Below the pieces are notes generated by a model that had not been told where the DNA came from, made no database searches, and saw nothing but the letters and a program-made list of their open reading frames with translations. 64,000 nucleotides of DNA from Pogostemon cablin (lineage: Eukaryota; Streptophyta; Magnoliopsida; Lamiales; Lamiaceae): NCBI GenBank assembly GCA_023678885.1, contig JAHCLQ010000850.1:1-64000 (forward strand), written 5' to 3'. The translations under genes and the position numbers were made by a program. This document shows positions 25,472 to 40,270 of this stretch, one piece after another. How positions within the stretch are numbered: the stretch's first letter is position 1; each line of letters begins with the position of its first letter.

Positions 25472-28075
25472 GATATATATTTTGATGCATATCTATTTGG
25501 TTTCGATGTATATTTCCTTCGTTTCGATGCATATTTTTTACGTTTTGATATATATTTACTCAATTACATTCAACATTTCCTTCGTTTCGTTGCATATTTA
25601 CTCCAAATTCGATCAACATTTCCGTCGTTTCGACGTATATTGTTTTTCATTTCGATGCATATGTACTTCATTTTAATGCATATTTACTTCATTGCAATCA
25701 TCATTTCCTTCGTTTCGATGCATATTTACTTCATTTTGATGCATTTCACTTCATTACGTTCAACATTTTCTTCGTTTCGAAACATATTCACTTCATTTTG
25801 ATGTATATTTTGATGCATATTTACTTCGTTTCGATGTATATTTCCTTCGTTTAGATGCATATTTTCTACGTTTTAATGAATATTTACTTAATTACATTCA
25901 ACATTTCCTTCGTTTCGTTGCATATTTACTCCATTTCGATCAACATTTCCTTCGTTTCGATGAATATTTACTTCATTTTGATGAATATTTTGATGCATAA
26001 TTTGATGTATATTTACTTCATTACGATCAACATTTCCTTCGTTTCGATGCATATTTCCTTCGTTTCGAGGTATATTTACTTCATTTTGATGTATATTTAC
26101 TTCGTTTCGATGTATATTTACTTCATTTTGATGTATATTTACTTCATTTTTGATGCATATTTCCTTCATTTTGATGCATTTCACTTCATTTTGATGCATA
26201 TTTCCTTCATTTTGATGTATATTTTGATGCATATTTACTTCGTTTCGATGTATATTTCCTTCGTTTCGATGCATATTTTCTACGTTTTAATGAATATTTA
26301 CTTAATTACATTCAACATTTCCTTCGTTTCGTTGCATATTTACTCCATTTCGATCAACATTTCCTTCGTTTCGATGCATATTTACTTCATTTTGATGAAT
26401 ATTTTGATGTATATTTACTTCATTACGATCAACATTTCCTTCGTTTCGATGCATATTTCCTTCGTTTCGAGGAATATTTACTTCATTTTGATGTATATTT
26501 ACTTCGTTCCGATGTATATTTACTTCATTTTGATGTATATTTACTTTTTTCGATGCATATTTCCTTCGTTTCGATGCATATTCACTTCATTTTGATGCAT
26601 ATTTACTTCAATACGATCACAATTTCCATCGTTTCAATGCATATTTCCTTCATTTTGATGCATATTTACTTCATTACGATCAACATTTACTTAGTTTCGA
26701 TGTATATTTCTTTCGTTTCGATGCATGTGTACTTCATTTTGATGCATATATACTTCATTACAATCAACATTTCCTTCACATCGATGCATATTTAGTTCAT
26801 TTTAATGCATATTTACTTCATTACGATCAATATTTCCTTCATTTCGATGCATATTTACTTCATTTTGATGCATATTTACTTCATTACGTTCAACATTTTC
26901 TTCATTTTGAAGCATATTCACTTCATTTTGATGTATATTTTGATTCAAATTTACTTAGTTTCGATGTATATTTCCTTCGTCTCTATGCACATTTTCTACG
27001 TTTTGATGCATATTTACTTAATTACATTCAACATTTCCTTCGTTTCGTTGCATATTTACTTCATTTCGATCAATATTTCCTTCGTTTCGATGCATATGTA
27101 CTTCATTTTGATGCAAATTTACTTCATTATAATCTACATTTCCTTCGTTTCAATGCATATTTACTTCATTTTGATGCATATTTACTTCATTAAGTTCAAC
27201 ATTTCCTTCATTTTGAAGCATATTTTCTACATCTTGAAGTATATTTTGATGCATATTTACTTCATTACGTTCAACATTTCCTTCGTTTCGTTGCATATTT
27301 ACTCCATTTCAATCAACATTTCCTTCGTTTCGATTATATTTACTTCATTTTCATGCATATTTACTTCATTACGATCAACATTACCTTCGTTCTTATGCCT
27401 ATTTACTTCATTTTGATGCATATTTACTTCATTTCGATTCATATTTCCTTCGTTTCGATACATTTTTACTTCGTTATAATGCATATTTACTTCACTACGA
27501 TCAACATTTCCTTCGTTTCGATGCATATTTACTTCATTTTGATGCATATTTTGAGGTACATTTACTTCATTACGATCAACATTTCCTTCGTTTCGATGCG
27601 TATTTCCTTCGTTTCGAGGTATATTTACTTCATTTTGATGCATATTTACTTCGTTTCGTTGTATATTTACTTCATTTTGAAGTATATTTACTTTTTTCGA
27701 TGCATATATCCTTCGTTTCGATGCATATTTACTTAATTTTGATGCATATTTACTTCATTACGATCATCATTTCCTTCGTTTCAATGCATATTTCCTTTAT
27801 TTTGATGCATATTTACTTCATTACGATCAACATTTCCTTCGTTTCGACGTATATTTCTTTCGTTTCGATGCATATGTACTTCATTTTGATGCATATTTAC
27901 TTCATTACAATCAACATTTCCTTCGTTTCAATGTATATTTACTTCGTTTCGATGTATATTCACTTCATTAATTTCAATATTTCCTTCGTTTCGATGCATA
28001 TTTACATCATTTTGATGCATTTTACTTCATTACATTCAACATTTTCTTCGTTTCGAAACATATTCACTTCATTTT
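25472..28075 (+). repeat. HOR unit U11, A type (2604 bp)
   Basis: A unit with duplication markers at 25855 and 26269. CATTTCGATCAATATT near 27063 replaces the CATTTAGATCAATATT of earlier units. The full GCATATTTACTCC form near 27292 gives 2604 bp. Confidence 0.93.
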
Positions 28076-30679
28076 GATATATATTTTGATGCATATCTAT
28101 TTGGTTTCGATGTATATTTCCTTCGTTTCGATGCATATTTTTTACGTTTTGATATATATTTACTCAATTACATTCAACATTTCCTTCGTTTCGTTGCATA
28201 TTTACTCCAAATTCGATCAACATTTCCGTCGTTTCGACGTATATTGTTTTTCATTTCGATGCATATGTACTTCATTTTAATGCATATTTACTTCATTGCA
28301 ATCATCATTTCCTTCGTTTCGATGCATATTTACTTCATTTTGATGCATTTCACTTCATTACGTTCAACATTTTCTTCGTTTCGAAACATATTCACTTCAT
28401 TTTGATGTATATTTTGATGCATATTTACTTCGTTTCGATGTATATTTCCTTCGTTTAGATGCATATTTTCTACGTTTTAATGAATATTTACTTAATTACA
28501 TTCAACATTTCCTTCGTTTCGTTGCATATTTACTCCATTTCGATCAACATTTCCTTCGTTTCGATGAATATTTACTTCATTTTGATGAATATTTTGATGC
28601 ATAATTTGATGTATATTTACTTCATTACGATCAACATTTCCTTCGTTTCGATGCATATTTCCTTCGTTTCGAGGTATATTTACTTCATTTTGATGTATAT
28701 TTACTTCGTTTCGATGTATATTTACTTCATTTTGATGTATATTTACTTCATTTTTGATGCATATTTCCTTCATTTTGATGCATTTCACTTCATTTTGATG
28801 CATATTTCCTTCATTTTGATGTATATTTTGATGCATATTTACTTCGTTTCGATGTATATTTCCTTCGTTTCGATGCATATTTTCTACGTTTTAATGAATA
28901 TTTACTTAATTACATTCAACATTTCCTTCGTTTCGTTGCATATTTACTCCATTTCGATCAACATTTCCTTCGTTTCGATGCATATTTACTTCATTTTGAT
29001 GAATATTTTGATGTATATTTACTTCATTACGATCAACATTTCCTTCGTTTCGATGCATATTTCCTTCGTTTCGAGGAATATTTACTTCATTTTGATGTAT
29101 ATTTACTTCGTTCCGATGTATATTTACTTCATTTTGATGTATATTTACTTTTTTCGATGCATATTTCCTTCGTTTCGATGCATATTCACTTCATTTTGAT
29201 GCATATTTACTTCAATACGATCACAATTTCCATCGTTTCAATGCATATTTCCTTCATTTTGATGCATATTTACTTCATTACGATCAACATTTACTTAGTT
29301 TCGATGTATATTTCTTTCGTTTCGATGCATGTGTACTTCATTTTGATGCATATATACTTCATTACAATCAACATTTCCTTCACATCGATGCATATTTAGT
29401 TCATTTTAATGCATATTTACTTCATTACGATCAATATTTCCTTCATTTCGATGCATATTTACTTCATTTTGATGCATATTTACTTCATTACGTTCAACAT
29501 TTTCTTCATTTTGAAGCATATTCACTTCATTTTGATGTATATTTTGATTCAAATTTACTTAGTTTCGATGTATATTTCCTTCGTCTCTATGCACATTTTC
29601 TACGTTTTGATGCATATTTACTTAATTACATTCAACATTTCCTTCGTTTCGTTGCATATTTACTTCATTTCGATCAATATTTCCTTCGTTTCGATGCATA
29701 TGTACTTCATTTTGATGCAAATTTACTTCATTATAATCTACATTTCCTTCGTTTCAATGCATATTTACTTCATTTTGATGCATATTTACTTCATTAAGTT
29801 CAACATTTCCTTCATTTTGAAGCATATTTTCTACATCTTGAAGTATATTTTGATGCATATTTACTTCATTACGTTCAACATTTCCTTCGTTTCGTTGCAT
29901 ATTTACTCCATTTCAATCAACATTTCCTTCGTTTCGATTATATTTACTTCATTTTCATGCATATTTACTTCATTACGATCAACATTACCTTCGTTCTTAT
30001 GCCTATTTACTTCATTTTGATGCATATTTACTTCATTTCGATTCATATTTCCTTCGTTTCGATACATTTTTACTTCGTTATAATGCATATTTACTTCACT
30101 ACGATCAACATTTCCTTCGTTTCGATGCATATTTACTTCATTTTGATGCATATTTTGAGGTACATTTACTTCATTACGATCAACATTTCCTTCGTTTCGA
30201 TGCGTATTTCCTTCGTTTCGAGGTATATTTACTTCATTTTGATGCATATTTACTTCGTTTCGTTGTATATTTACTTCATTTTGAAGTATATTTACTTTTT
30301 TCGATGCATATATCCTTCGTTTCGATGCATATTTACTTAATTTTGATGCATATTTACTTCATTACGATCATCATTTCCTTCGTTTCAATGCATATTTCCT
30401 TTATTTTGATGCATATTTACTTCATTACGATCAACATTTCCTTCGTTTCGACGTATATTTCTTTCGTTTCGATGCATATGTACTTCATTTTGATGCATAT
30501 TTACTTCATTACAATCAACATTTCCTTCGTTTCAATGTATATTTACTTCGTTTCGATGTATATTCACTTCATTAATTTCAATATTTCCTTCGTTTCGATG
30601 CATATTTACATCATTTTGATGCATTTTACTTCATTACATTCAACATTTTCTTCGTTTCGAAACATATTCACTTCATTTT
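28076..30679 (+). repeat. HOR unit U12, A type (2604 bp)
   Basis: A unit with duplication markers at 28459 and 28873. It appears nearly identical to U11, including CATTTCGATCAATATT near 29667 and CATTATAATCTACATT near 29729. No private feature was noticed. Confidence 0.93.
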
Positions 30680-33284
30680 GATATATATTTTGATGCATAT
30701 CTATTTGGTTTCGATGTATATTTCCTTCGTTTCGATGCATATTTTTTACGTTTTGATATATATTTACTCAATTACATTCAACATTTCCTTCGTTTCGTTG
30801 CATATTTACTCCAAATTCGATCAACATTTCCGTCGTTTCGACGTATATTGTTTTTCATTTCGATGCATATGTACTTCATTTTAATGCATATTTACTTCAT
30901 TGCAATCATCATTTCCTTCGTTTCGATGCATATTTACTTCATTTTGATGCATTTCACTTCATTACGTTCAACATTTTCTTCGTTTCGAAACATATTCACT
31001 TCATTTTGATGTATATTTTGATGCATATTTACTTCGTTTCGATGTATATTTCCTTCGTTTAGATGCATATTTTCTACGTTTTAATGAATATTTACTTAAT
31101 TACATTCAACATTTCCTTCGTTTCGTTGCATATTTACTCCATTTCGATCAACATTTCCTTCGTTTCGATGAATATTTACTTCATTTTGATGAATATTTTG
31201 ATGCATAATTTGATGTATATTTACTTCATTACGATCAACATTTCCTTCGTTTCGATGCATATTTCCTTCGTTTCGAGGTATATTTACTTCATTTTGATGT
31301 ATATTTACTTCGTTTCGATGTATATTTACTTCATTTTGATGTATATTTACTTCATTTTTGATGCATATTTCCTTCATTTTGATGCATTTCACTTCATTTT
31401 GATGCATATTTCCTTCATTTTGATGTATATTTTGATGCATATTTACTTCGTTTCGATGTATATTTCCTTCGTTTCGATGCATATTTTCTACGTTTTAATG
31501 AATATTTACTTAATTACATTCAACATTTCCTTCGTTTCGTTGCATATTTACTCCATTTCGATCAACATTTCCTTCGTTTCGATGCATATTTACTTCATTT
31601 TGATGAATATTTTGATGTATATTTACTTCATTACGATCAACATTTCCTTCGTTTCGATGCATATTTCCTTCGTTTCGAGGAATATTTACTTCATTTTGAT
31701 GTATATTTACTTCGTTCCGATGTATATTTACTTCATTTTGATGTATATTTACTTTTTTCGATGCATATTTCCTTCGTTTCGATGCATATTCACTTCATTT
31801 TGATGCATATTTACTTCAATACGATCACAATTTCCATCGTTTCAATGCATATTTCCTTCATTTTGATGCATATTTACTTCATTACGATCAACATTTACTT
31901 AGTTTCGATGTATATTTCTTTCGTTTCGATGCATGTGTACTTCATTTTGATGCATATATACTTCATTACAATCAACATTTCCTTCACATCGATGCATATT
32001 TAGTTCATTTTAATGCATATTTACTTCATTACGATCAATATTTCCTTCATTTCGATGCATATTTACTTCATTTTGATGCATATTTACTTCATTACGTTCA
32101 ACATTTTCTTCATTTTGAAGCATATTCACTTCATTTTGATGTATATTTTGATTCAAATTTACTTAGTTTCGATGTATATTTCCTTCGTCTCTATGCACAT
32201 TTTCTACGTTTTGATGCATATTTACTTAATTACATTCAACATTTCCTTCGTTTCGTTGCATATTTACTTCATTTCGATCAATATTTCCTTCGTTTCGATG
32301 CATATGTACTTCATTTTGATGCAAATTTACTTCATTACAATCTACATTTCCTTCGTTTCAATGCATATTTACTTCATTTTGATGCATATTTACTTCATTA
32401 AGTTCAACATTTCCTTCATTTTGAAGCATATTTTCTACATCTTGAAGTATATTTTGATGCATATTTACTTCATTACGTTCAACATTTCCTTCGTTTCGTT
32501 GCATATTTACTCCATTTCAATCAACATTTCCTTCGTTTCGATTATATTTACTTCATTTTCATGCATATTTACTTCATTACGATCAACATTACCTTCGTTC
32601 TTATGCCTATTTACTTCATTTTGATGCATATTTACTTCATTTCGATTCATATTTCCTTCGTTTCGATACATTTTTACTTCGTTATAATGCATATTTACTT
32701 CACTACGATCAACATTTCCTTCGTTTCGATGCATATTTACTTCATTTTGATGCATATTTTGATGTACATTTACTTCATTACGATCAACATTTCCTTCGTT
32801 TCGATGCGTATTTCCTTCGTTTCGAGGTATATTTACTTCATTTGATGCATATTTACTTCGTTTCGTTGTATATTTACTTCATTTTGATGTATATTTCCTT
32901 TTTTTCGATACATATATCCTTCGTTTTGATGCATATTTACTTAATTTTGATGCATATTTACTTCATTACGATCATCATTTCCTTCGTTTCAATGCATATT
33001 TCCTTTATTTTGATGCATATTTACTTCATTACGATCAACATTTCCTTCGTTTCGACGTATATTTCTTTCGTTTCGATGCATATGTACTTCATTTTGATGC
33101 ATATTTACTTCATTACAATCAACATTTCCTTCGTTTCAATGTATATTTACTTCGTTTTCGATGTATATTCACTTCATTAATTTCAATATTTCCTTCGTTT
33201 CGATGCATATTTACATCATTTTGATGCATTTTACTTCATTACATTCAACATTTTCTTCGTTTCGAAACATATTCACTTCATTTT
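30680..33284 (+). repeat. HOR unit U13, A type (2605 bp), variant 3' third
   Basis: A unit with duplication markers at 31063 and 31477. From about 32330 it gains variants typical of the B block: CATTACAATCTAC near 32334 and TTTGATGTACATT near 32758. It has rare changes shared with U26: CTTCATTTGATGC (one T fewer) near 32837, TATTTCCTTTTTTT near 32890 and CTTCGTTTTGATGC near 32928. An extra T in CGTTTTCGATG near 33153 is private. Confidence 0.92.
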
Positions 33285-35889
33285 GATATATATTTTGATG
33301 CATATCTATTTGGTTTCGATGTATATTTCCTTCGTTTCGATGCATATTTTTTACGTTTTGATATATATTTACTCAATTACATTCAACATTTCCTTCGTTT
33401 CGTTGCATATTTACTCCAAATTCGATCAACATTTCCGTCGTTTCGACGTATATTGTTTTTCATTTCGATGCATATGTACTTCATTTTAATGCATATTTAC
33501 TTCATTGCAATCATCATTTCCTTCGTTTCGATGCATATTTACTTCATTTTGATGCATTTCACTTCATTACGTTCAACATTTTCTTCGTTTCGAAACATAT
33601 TCACTTCATTTTGATGTATATTTTGATGCATATTTACTTCGTTTCGATGTATATTTCCTTCGTTTAGATGCATATTTTCTACGTTTTAATGAATATTTAC
33701 TTAATTACATTCAACATTTCCTTCGTTTCGTTGCATATTTACTCCATTTCGATCAACATTTCCTTCGTTTCGATGAATATTTACTTCATTTTGATGAATA
33801 TTTTGATGCATAATTTGATGTATATTTACTTCATTACGATCAACATTTCCTTCGTTTCGATGCATATTTCCTTCGTTTCGAGGTATATTTACTTCATTTT
33901 GATGTATATTTACTTCGTTTCGATGTATATTTACTTCATTTTGATGTATATTTACTTCATTTTTTATGCATATTTCCTTCATTTTGATGCATTTCACTTC
34001 ATTTTGATGCATATTTCCTTCATTTTGATGTATATTTTGATGCATATTTACTTCGTTTCGATGTATATTTCCTTCGTTTCGATGCATATTTTCTACGTTT
34101 TAATGAATATTTACTTAATTACATTCAACATTTCCTTCGTTTCGTTGCATATTTACTCCATTTCGATCAACATTTCCTTCGTTTCGATGCATATTTACTT
34201 CATTTTGATGAATATTTTGATGTATATTTACTTCATTACGATCAACATTTCCTTCGTTTCGATGCATATTTCCTTCGTTTCGAGGAATATTTACTTCATT
34301 TTGATGTATATTTACTTCGTTCCGATGTATATTTACTTCATTTTGATGTATATTTACTTTTTTCGATGCATATTTCCTTCGTTTCGATGCATATTCACTT
34401 CATTTTGATGCATATTTACTTCAATACGATCACAATTTCCATCGTTTCAATGCATATTTCCTTCATTTTGATGCATATTTACTTCATTACGATCAACATT
34501 TACTTAGTTTCGATGTATATTTCTTTCGTTTCGATGCATGTGTACTTCATTTTGATGCATATATACTTCATTACAATCAACATTTCCTTCACATCGATGC
34601 ATATTTAGTTCATTTTAATGCATATTTACTTCATTACGATCAATATTTCCTTCATTTCGATGCATATTTACTTCATTTTGATGCATATTTACTTCATTAC
34701 GTTCAACATTTTCTTCATTTTGAAGCATATTCACTTCATTTTGATGTATATTTTGATTCAAATTTACTTAGTTTCGATGTATATTTCCTTCGTCTCTATG
34801 CACATTTTCTACGTTTTGATGCATATTTACTTAATTACATTCAACATTTCCTTCGTTTCGTTGCATATTTACTTCATTTCGATCAATATTTCCTTCGTTT
34901 CGATGCATATGTACTTCATTTTGATGCAAATTTACTTCATTACAATCTACATTTCCTTCGTTTCAATGCATATTTACTTCATTTTGATGCATATTTACTT
35001 CATTAAGTTCAACATTTCCTTTATTTAGAAGCATATTTTCTACATTTTGAAGTATATTTTGATGCATATTTACTTCATTACGTTCAACATTTCCTTCGTT
35101 TCGTTGCATATTTACTCCATTTCAATCAACATTTCCTTCGTTTCGATTATATTTACTTCATTTTCATGCATATTTACTTCATTACGATCAACATTACCTT
35201 CGTTCTTATGCCTATTTACTTCATTTTGATGCATATTTACTTCATTTCGATTCATATTTCCTTCGTTTCGATACATTTTTACTTCGTTATAATGCATATT
35301 TACTTCACTACGATCAACATTTCCTTCGTTTCGATGCATATTTACTTCATTTTGATGCATATTTTGATGTACATTTACTTCATTACGATCAACATTTCCT
35401 TCGTTTCGATGCGTATTTCCTTCGTTTCGAGGTATATTTACTTCATTTTGATGCATATTTACTTCGTTTCGTTGTATATTTACTTCATTTTGATGTATAT
35501 TTACTTTTTTTCGATGCATATATCCTTCGTTTCGATGCATATTTACTTAATTTTGATGCATATTTACTTCATTACGATCATCATTTCCTTCGTTTCAATG
35601 CATATTTCCTTTATTTTGATGCATATTTACTTCATTACGATCAACATTTCCTTCGTTTCGACGTATATTTCTTTCGTTTCGATGCATATGTACTTCATTT
35701 TGATGCATATTTACTTCATTACAATCAACATTTCCTTCGTTTCGATGTATATTTACTTCATTTTGATGCATATTTACTTCATTAATTTCAATATTTCCTT
35801 CGTTTCGATGCATATTTACATCATCTTGATGCATTTTACTTCATTACGTTCAACATTTTCTTCGTTTCGAAACATATTCACTTCATTTT
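33285..35889 (+). repeat. HOR unit U14, A type (2605 bp), A-to-B transition unit
   Basis: The duplication is present, with markers at 33668 and 34082, and CATTTTTTATGCATA near 33957 matches U10 and U25. The 3' part already resembles B units: CTACATTTTGAAG near 35041, TTTGATGTACATT near 35365, the extra T in the T-run near 35511, and GATGCATATTTACTTC near 35765 where A units have GATGTATATTCACTTC. TTTATTTAGAAGC near 35020 is private. This unit is therefore A in its 5' half and B in its 3' half. Confidence 0.92.
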
Positions 35890-38079
35890 GATATATATTT
35901 TGATGCATATCTATTTCGTTTCGATGTATATTTCCTTCGTTTCGATGCATATTTTTTACGTTTTGATGCATATTTACTCAATTACATTCAACATTTCCTT
36001 CGTTTCGTTGCATATTTACTCCAAATTCGATCAACATTTCCTTCGTTTCGACGTATATTTCTTTCATTTCGATGCATATGTACTTCATTTTAATGCATAT
36101 TTACTTCATTACAATCATCATTTCCTTCGTTTCGATGCATATTTACTTAATTTTGATGCATTTCACTTTATTACGTTCAACATTTTCTTCGTTTCGAAGC
36201 ATATTCACTTCATTTTGATGTACATTTTGATGCATATTTACTTCGTTTCGATGTATATTTCCTTCGTTTCGATGCATATTTTCTACGTTTTAATGAATAT
36301 TTACTTAATTACATTCAACATTTCCTTCGTTTCGTTGCATATTTACTCCATTTCGATCAACATTTCCTTCGTTTCGATGCATATTTACTTCATTTTGATG
36401 AATATTTCGATGTATATTTACTTCATTACGATCAACATTTCCTTCGTTTCGATGCATATTTCCTTCGTTTCGAGGAATATTTACTTCATTTTGATGTATA
36501 TTTACTTCGTTTCGATGTATATTTACTTCATTTTGATGTATATTTACTTTTTTCGATGCATATTTCCTTCGTTTCGATGCATATTCACTTCATTTTGATG
36601 CATATTTACTTCAATACGATCACCATTTCCATCGTTTCAATGCATATTTCCTTCATTTTGATGCATATTTACTTCATTACGATCAACATTTACTTCGTTT
36701 CGATGAATATTTCTTTCGTTTCGATGCATGTGTACTTCATTTTGATGCATATATACTTCATTACAATCAACATTTCCTTCACATCGATGCATATTTAGTT
36801 CATTTTAATGCATATTTACTTCATTACGATCAATATTTCCTTCATTTCGATGCATATTTACTTCATTTTGATGCATATTTACTTCATTACGTTCAATATT
36901 TTCTTCATTTTGAAGCATATTCACTTCATTTTGATGTATATTTTGATTCAAATTTACTTAGTTTCGATGTATATTTCCTTCGTCTCTACGCACATTTTCT
37001 ACGTTTTGATGCATATTTACTTAATTACATTCAACATTTCCTTCGTTTCGTTGCATATTTACTTCATTTAGATCAATATTTCCTTCGTTTCGATGCATAT
37101 GTACTTCATTTTGATGCAAATTTACTTCATTACAATCTACATTTCCTTCGTTTCAATTCATATTTACTTCATTTTGATGCATATTTACTTCATTAAGTTC
37201 AACATTTCCTTCATTTTGAAGCATATTTTCTACATTTTGAAGTATATTTTGATGCATATTTACTTCATTACGTTCAACATTTCCTTCGTTTCGTTGCATA
37301 TTTACTCCATTTCAATCAACATTTCCTTCGTTTCGATTATATTTACTTCATTTTCATGCATATTTACTTCATTACGATCAACATTACCTTCGTTCTTATG
37401 CCTATTTACTTCATTTTGATGCATATTTACTTCATTTCGATTCATATTTCCTTCGTTTCGATACATTTTTACTTCGTTATAATGCATATTTACTTCACTA
37501 CGATCAACATTTCCTTCGTTTCGATGCATATTTACTTCATTTTGATGCATATTTTGATGTACATTTACTTCATTACGATCAACATTTCATTCGTTTCGAT
37601 GCGTATTTCCTTCGTTTCGAGGTATATTTACTTCATTTTGATGCATATTTACTTCGTTTCGTTGTATATTTACTTCATTTTGATTTATATTTACTTTTTT
37701 TCGATGCATATATCCTTCGTTTCGATGCATATTTACTTAATTTTGATGCATATTTACTTCATTACGATCATCATTTCCTTCGTTTCAATGCATATTTCCT
37801 TTATTTTGATGCATATTTACTTCATTATGATCAACATTTTCTTCGTTTCGACGTATATTTCTTTCGTTTCGATGCATATGTACTTCATTTTGATGCATAT
37901 TTACTTCATTACAATCAACATTTCCTTCGTTTCGATGTATATTTACTTCATTTTGATGCATATTTACTTCATTAATTTCAATATTTCCTTCGTTTCGATG
38001 CATATTTACATCATTTTGATGCATTTTACGTCATTACGTTCAACATTTTCTTCGTTTCGAAACATATTCACTTCATTTT
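35890..38079 (+). repeat. HOR unit U15, B type (2190 bp)
   Basis: First B unit. Only one copy of the 414-bp segment is present (marker at 36272). B-specific variants are CTATTTCGTTTCG near 35911 (A has CTATTTGGTTTCG), GTATATTTCTTTCATTTC near 36053 (A has GTATATTGTTTTTCATTTC, one base longer) and GTACATTTTGATGC near 36220. It also has CTCTACGCACATT near 36986, ATTATGATCAACATTTTC near 37825 and TTTTACGTCATT near 38025. Confidence 0.93.
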
Positions 38080-40270
38080 GATATATATTTTGATGCATAT
38101 CTATTTCGTTTCGATGTATATTTCCTTCGTTTCGATGCATATTTTTTACGTTTTGATGCATATTTACTCAATTACATTCAACATTTCCTTCGTTTCGTTG
38201 CATATTTACTCCAAATTCGATCAACATTTCCTTCGTTTCGACGTATATTTCTTTCATTTCGATGCATATGTACTTCATTTTAATGCATATTTACTTCATT
38301 ACAATCATCATTTCCTTCGTTTCGATGCATATTTACTTAATTTTGATGCATTTCACTTTATTACGTTCAACATTTTCTTCGTTTCGAAGCATATTCACTT
38401 CATTTTGATGTACATTTTGATGCATATTTACTTCGTTTCGATGTATATTTCCTTCGTTTCGATGCATATTTTCTACGTTTTAATGAATATTTACTTAATT
38501 ACATTCAACATTTCCTTCGTTTCGTTGCATATTTACTCCATTTCGATCAACATTTCCTTCGTTTCGATGCATATTTACTTCATTTTGATGAATATTTCGA
38601 TGTATATTTACTTCATTACGATCAACATTTCCTTCGTTTCGATGCATATTTCCTTCGTTTCGAGGAATATTTACTTCATTTTGATGTATATTTACTTCGT
38701 TTCGATGTATATTTACTTCATTTTGATGTATATTTACTTTTTTCGATGCATATTTCCTTCGTTTCGATGCATATTCACTTCATTTTGATGCATATTTACT
38801 TCAATACGATCACCATTTCCATCGTTTCAATGCATATTTCCTTCATTTTGATGCATATTTACTTCATTACGATCAACATTTACTTCGTTTCGATGAATAT
38901 TTCTTTCGTTTCGATGCATGTGTACTTCATTTTGATGCATATATACTTCATTACAATCAACATTTCCTTCATATCGATGCATATTTAGTTCATTTTAATG
39001 CATATTTACTTCATTACGATCAATATTTCCTTCATTTCGATGCATATTTACTTCATTTTGATGCATATTTACTTCATTACGTTCAATATTTTCTTCATTT
39101 TGAAGCATATTCACTTCATTTTGATGTATATTTTGATTCAAATTTACTTAGTTTCGATGTATATTTCCTTCGTCTCTATGCACATTTTCTACGTTTTGAT
39201 GCATATTTACTTAATTACATTCAACATTTCCTTCGTTTCGTTGCATATTTACTTCATTTAGATCAATATTTCCTTCGTTTCGATGCATATGTACTTCATT
39301 TTGATGCAAATTTACTTCATTACAATCTACATTTCCTTCGTTTCAATTCATATTTACTTCATTTTGATGCATATTTACTTCATTAAGTTCAACATTTCCT
39401 TCATTTTGAAGCATATTTTCTACATTTTGAAGTATATTTTGATGCATATTTACTTCATTACGTTCAACATTTCCTTCGTTTCGTTGCATATTTACTCCAT
39501 TTCAATCAACATTTCCTTCGTTTCGATTATATTTACTTCATTTTCATGCATATTTACTTCATTACGATCAACATTACCTTCGTTCTTATGCCTATTTACT
39601 TCATTTTGATGCATATTTACTTCATTTCGATTCATATTTCCTTCGTTTCGATACATTTTTACTTCGTTATAATGCATATTTACTTCACTACGATCAACAT
39701 TTCCTTCGTTTCGATGCATATTTACTTCATTTTGATGCATATTTTGATGTACATTTACTTCATTACGATCAACATTTCATTCGTTTCGATGCGTATTTCC
39801 TTCGTTTCGAGGTATATTTACTTCATTTTGATGCATATTTACTTCGTTTCGTTGTATATTTACTTCATTTTGATTTATATTTACTTTTTTTCGATGCATA
39901 TATCCTTCGTTTCGATGCATATTTACTTAATTTTGATGCATATTTACTTCATTACGATCATCATTTCCTTCGTTTCAATGCATATTTCCTTTATTTTGAT
40001 GCATATTTACTTCATTACGATCAACATTTTCCTTCGTTTCGACGTATATTTCTTTCGTTTCGATGCATATGTACTTCATTTTGATGCATATTTACTTCAT
40101 TACAATCAACATTTCCTTCGTTTCGATGTATATTTACTTCATTTTGATGCATATTTACTTCATTAATTTCAATATTTCCTTCGTTTCGATGCATATTTAC
40201 ATCATTTTGATGCATTTTACGTCATTACGTTCAACATTTTCTTCGTTTCGAAACATATTCACTTCATTTT
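38080..40270 (+). repeat. HOR unit U16, B type (2191 bp)
   Basis: B unit with one extra T in CAACATTTTCCTTCG near 40025, which accounts for its 2191 bp. It has CATATCGATGCAT near 38971 where U15 has CACATCGATGCAT, and CTCTATGCACATT near 39176. The TTTTACGTCATT variant near 40215 is kept. Confidence 0.93.
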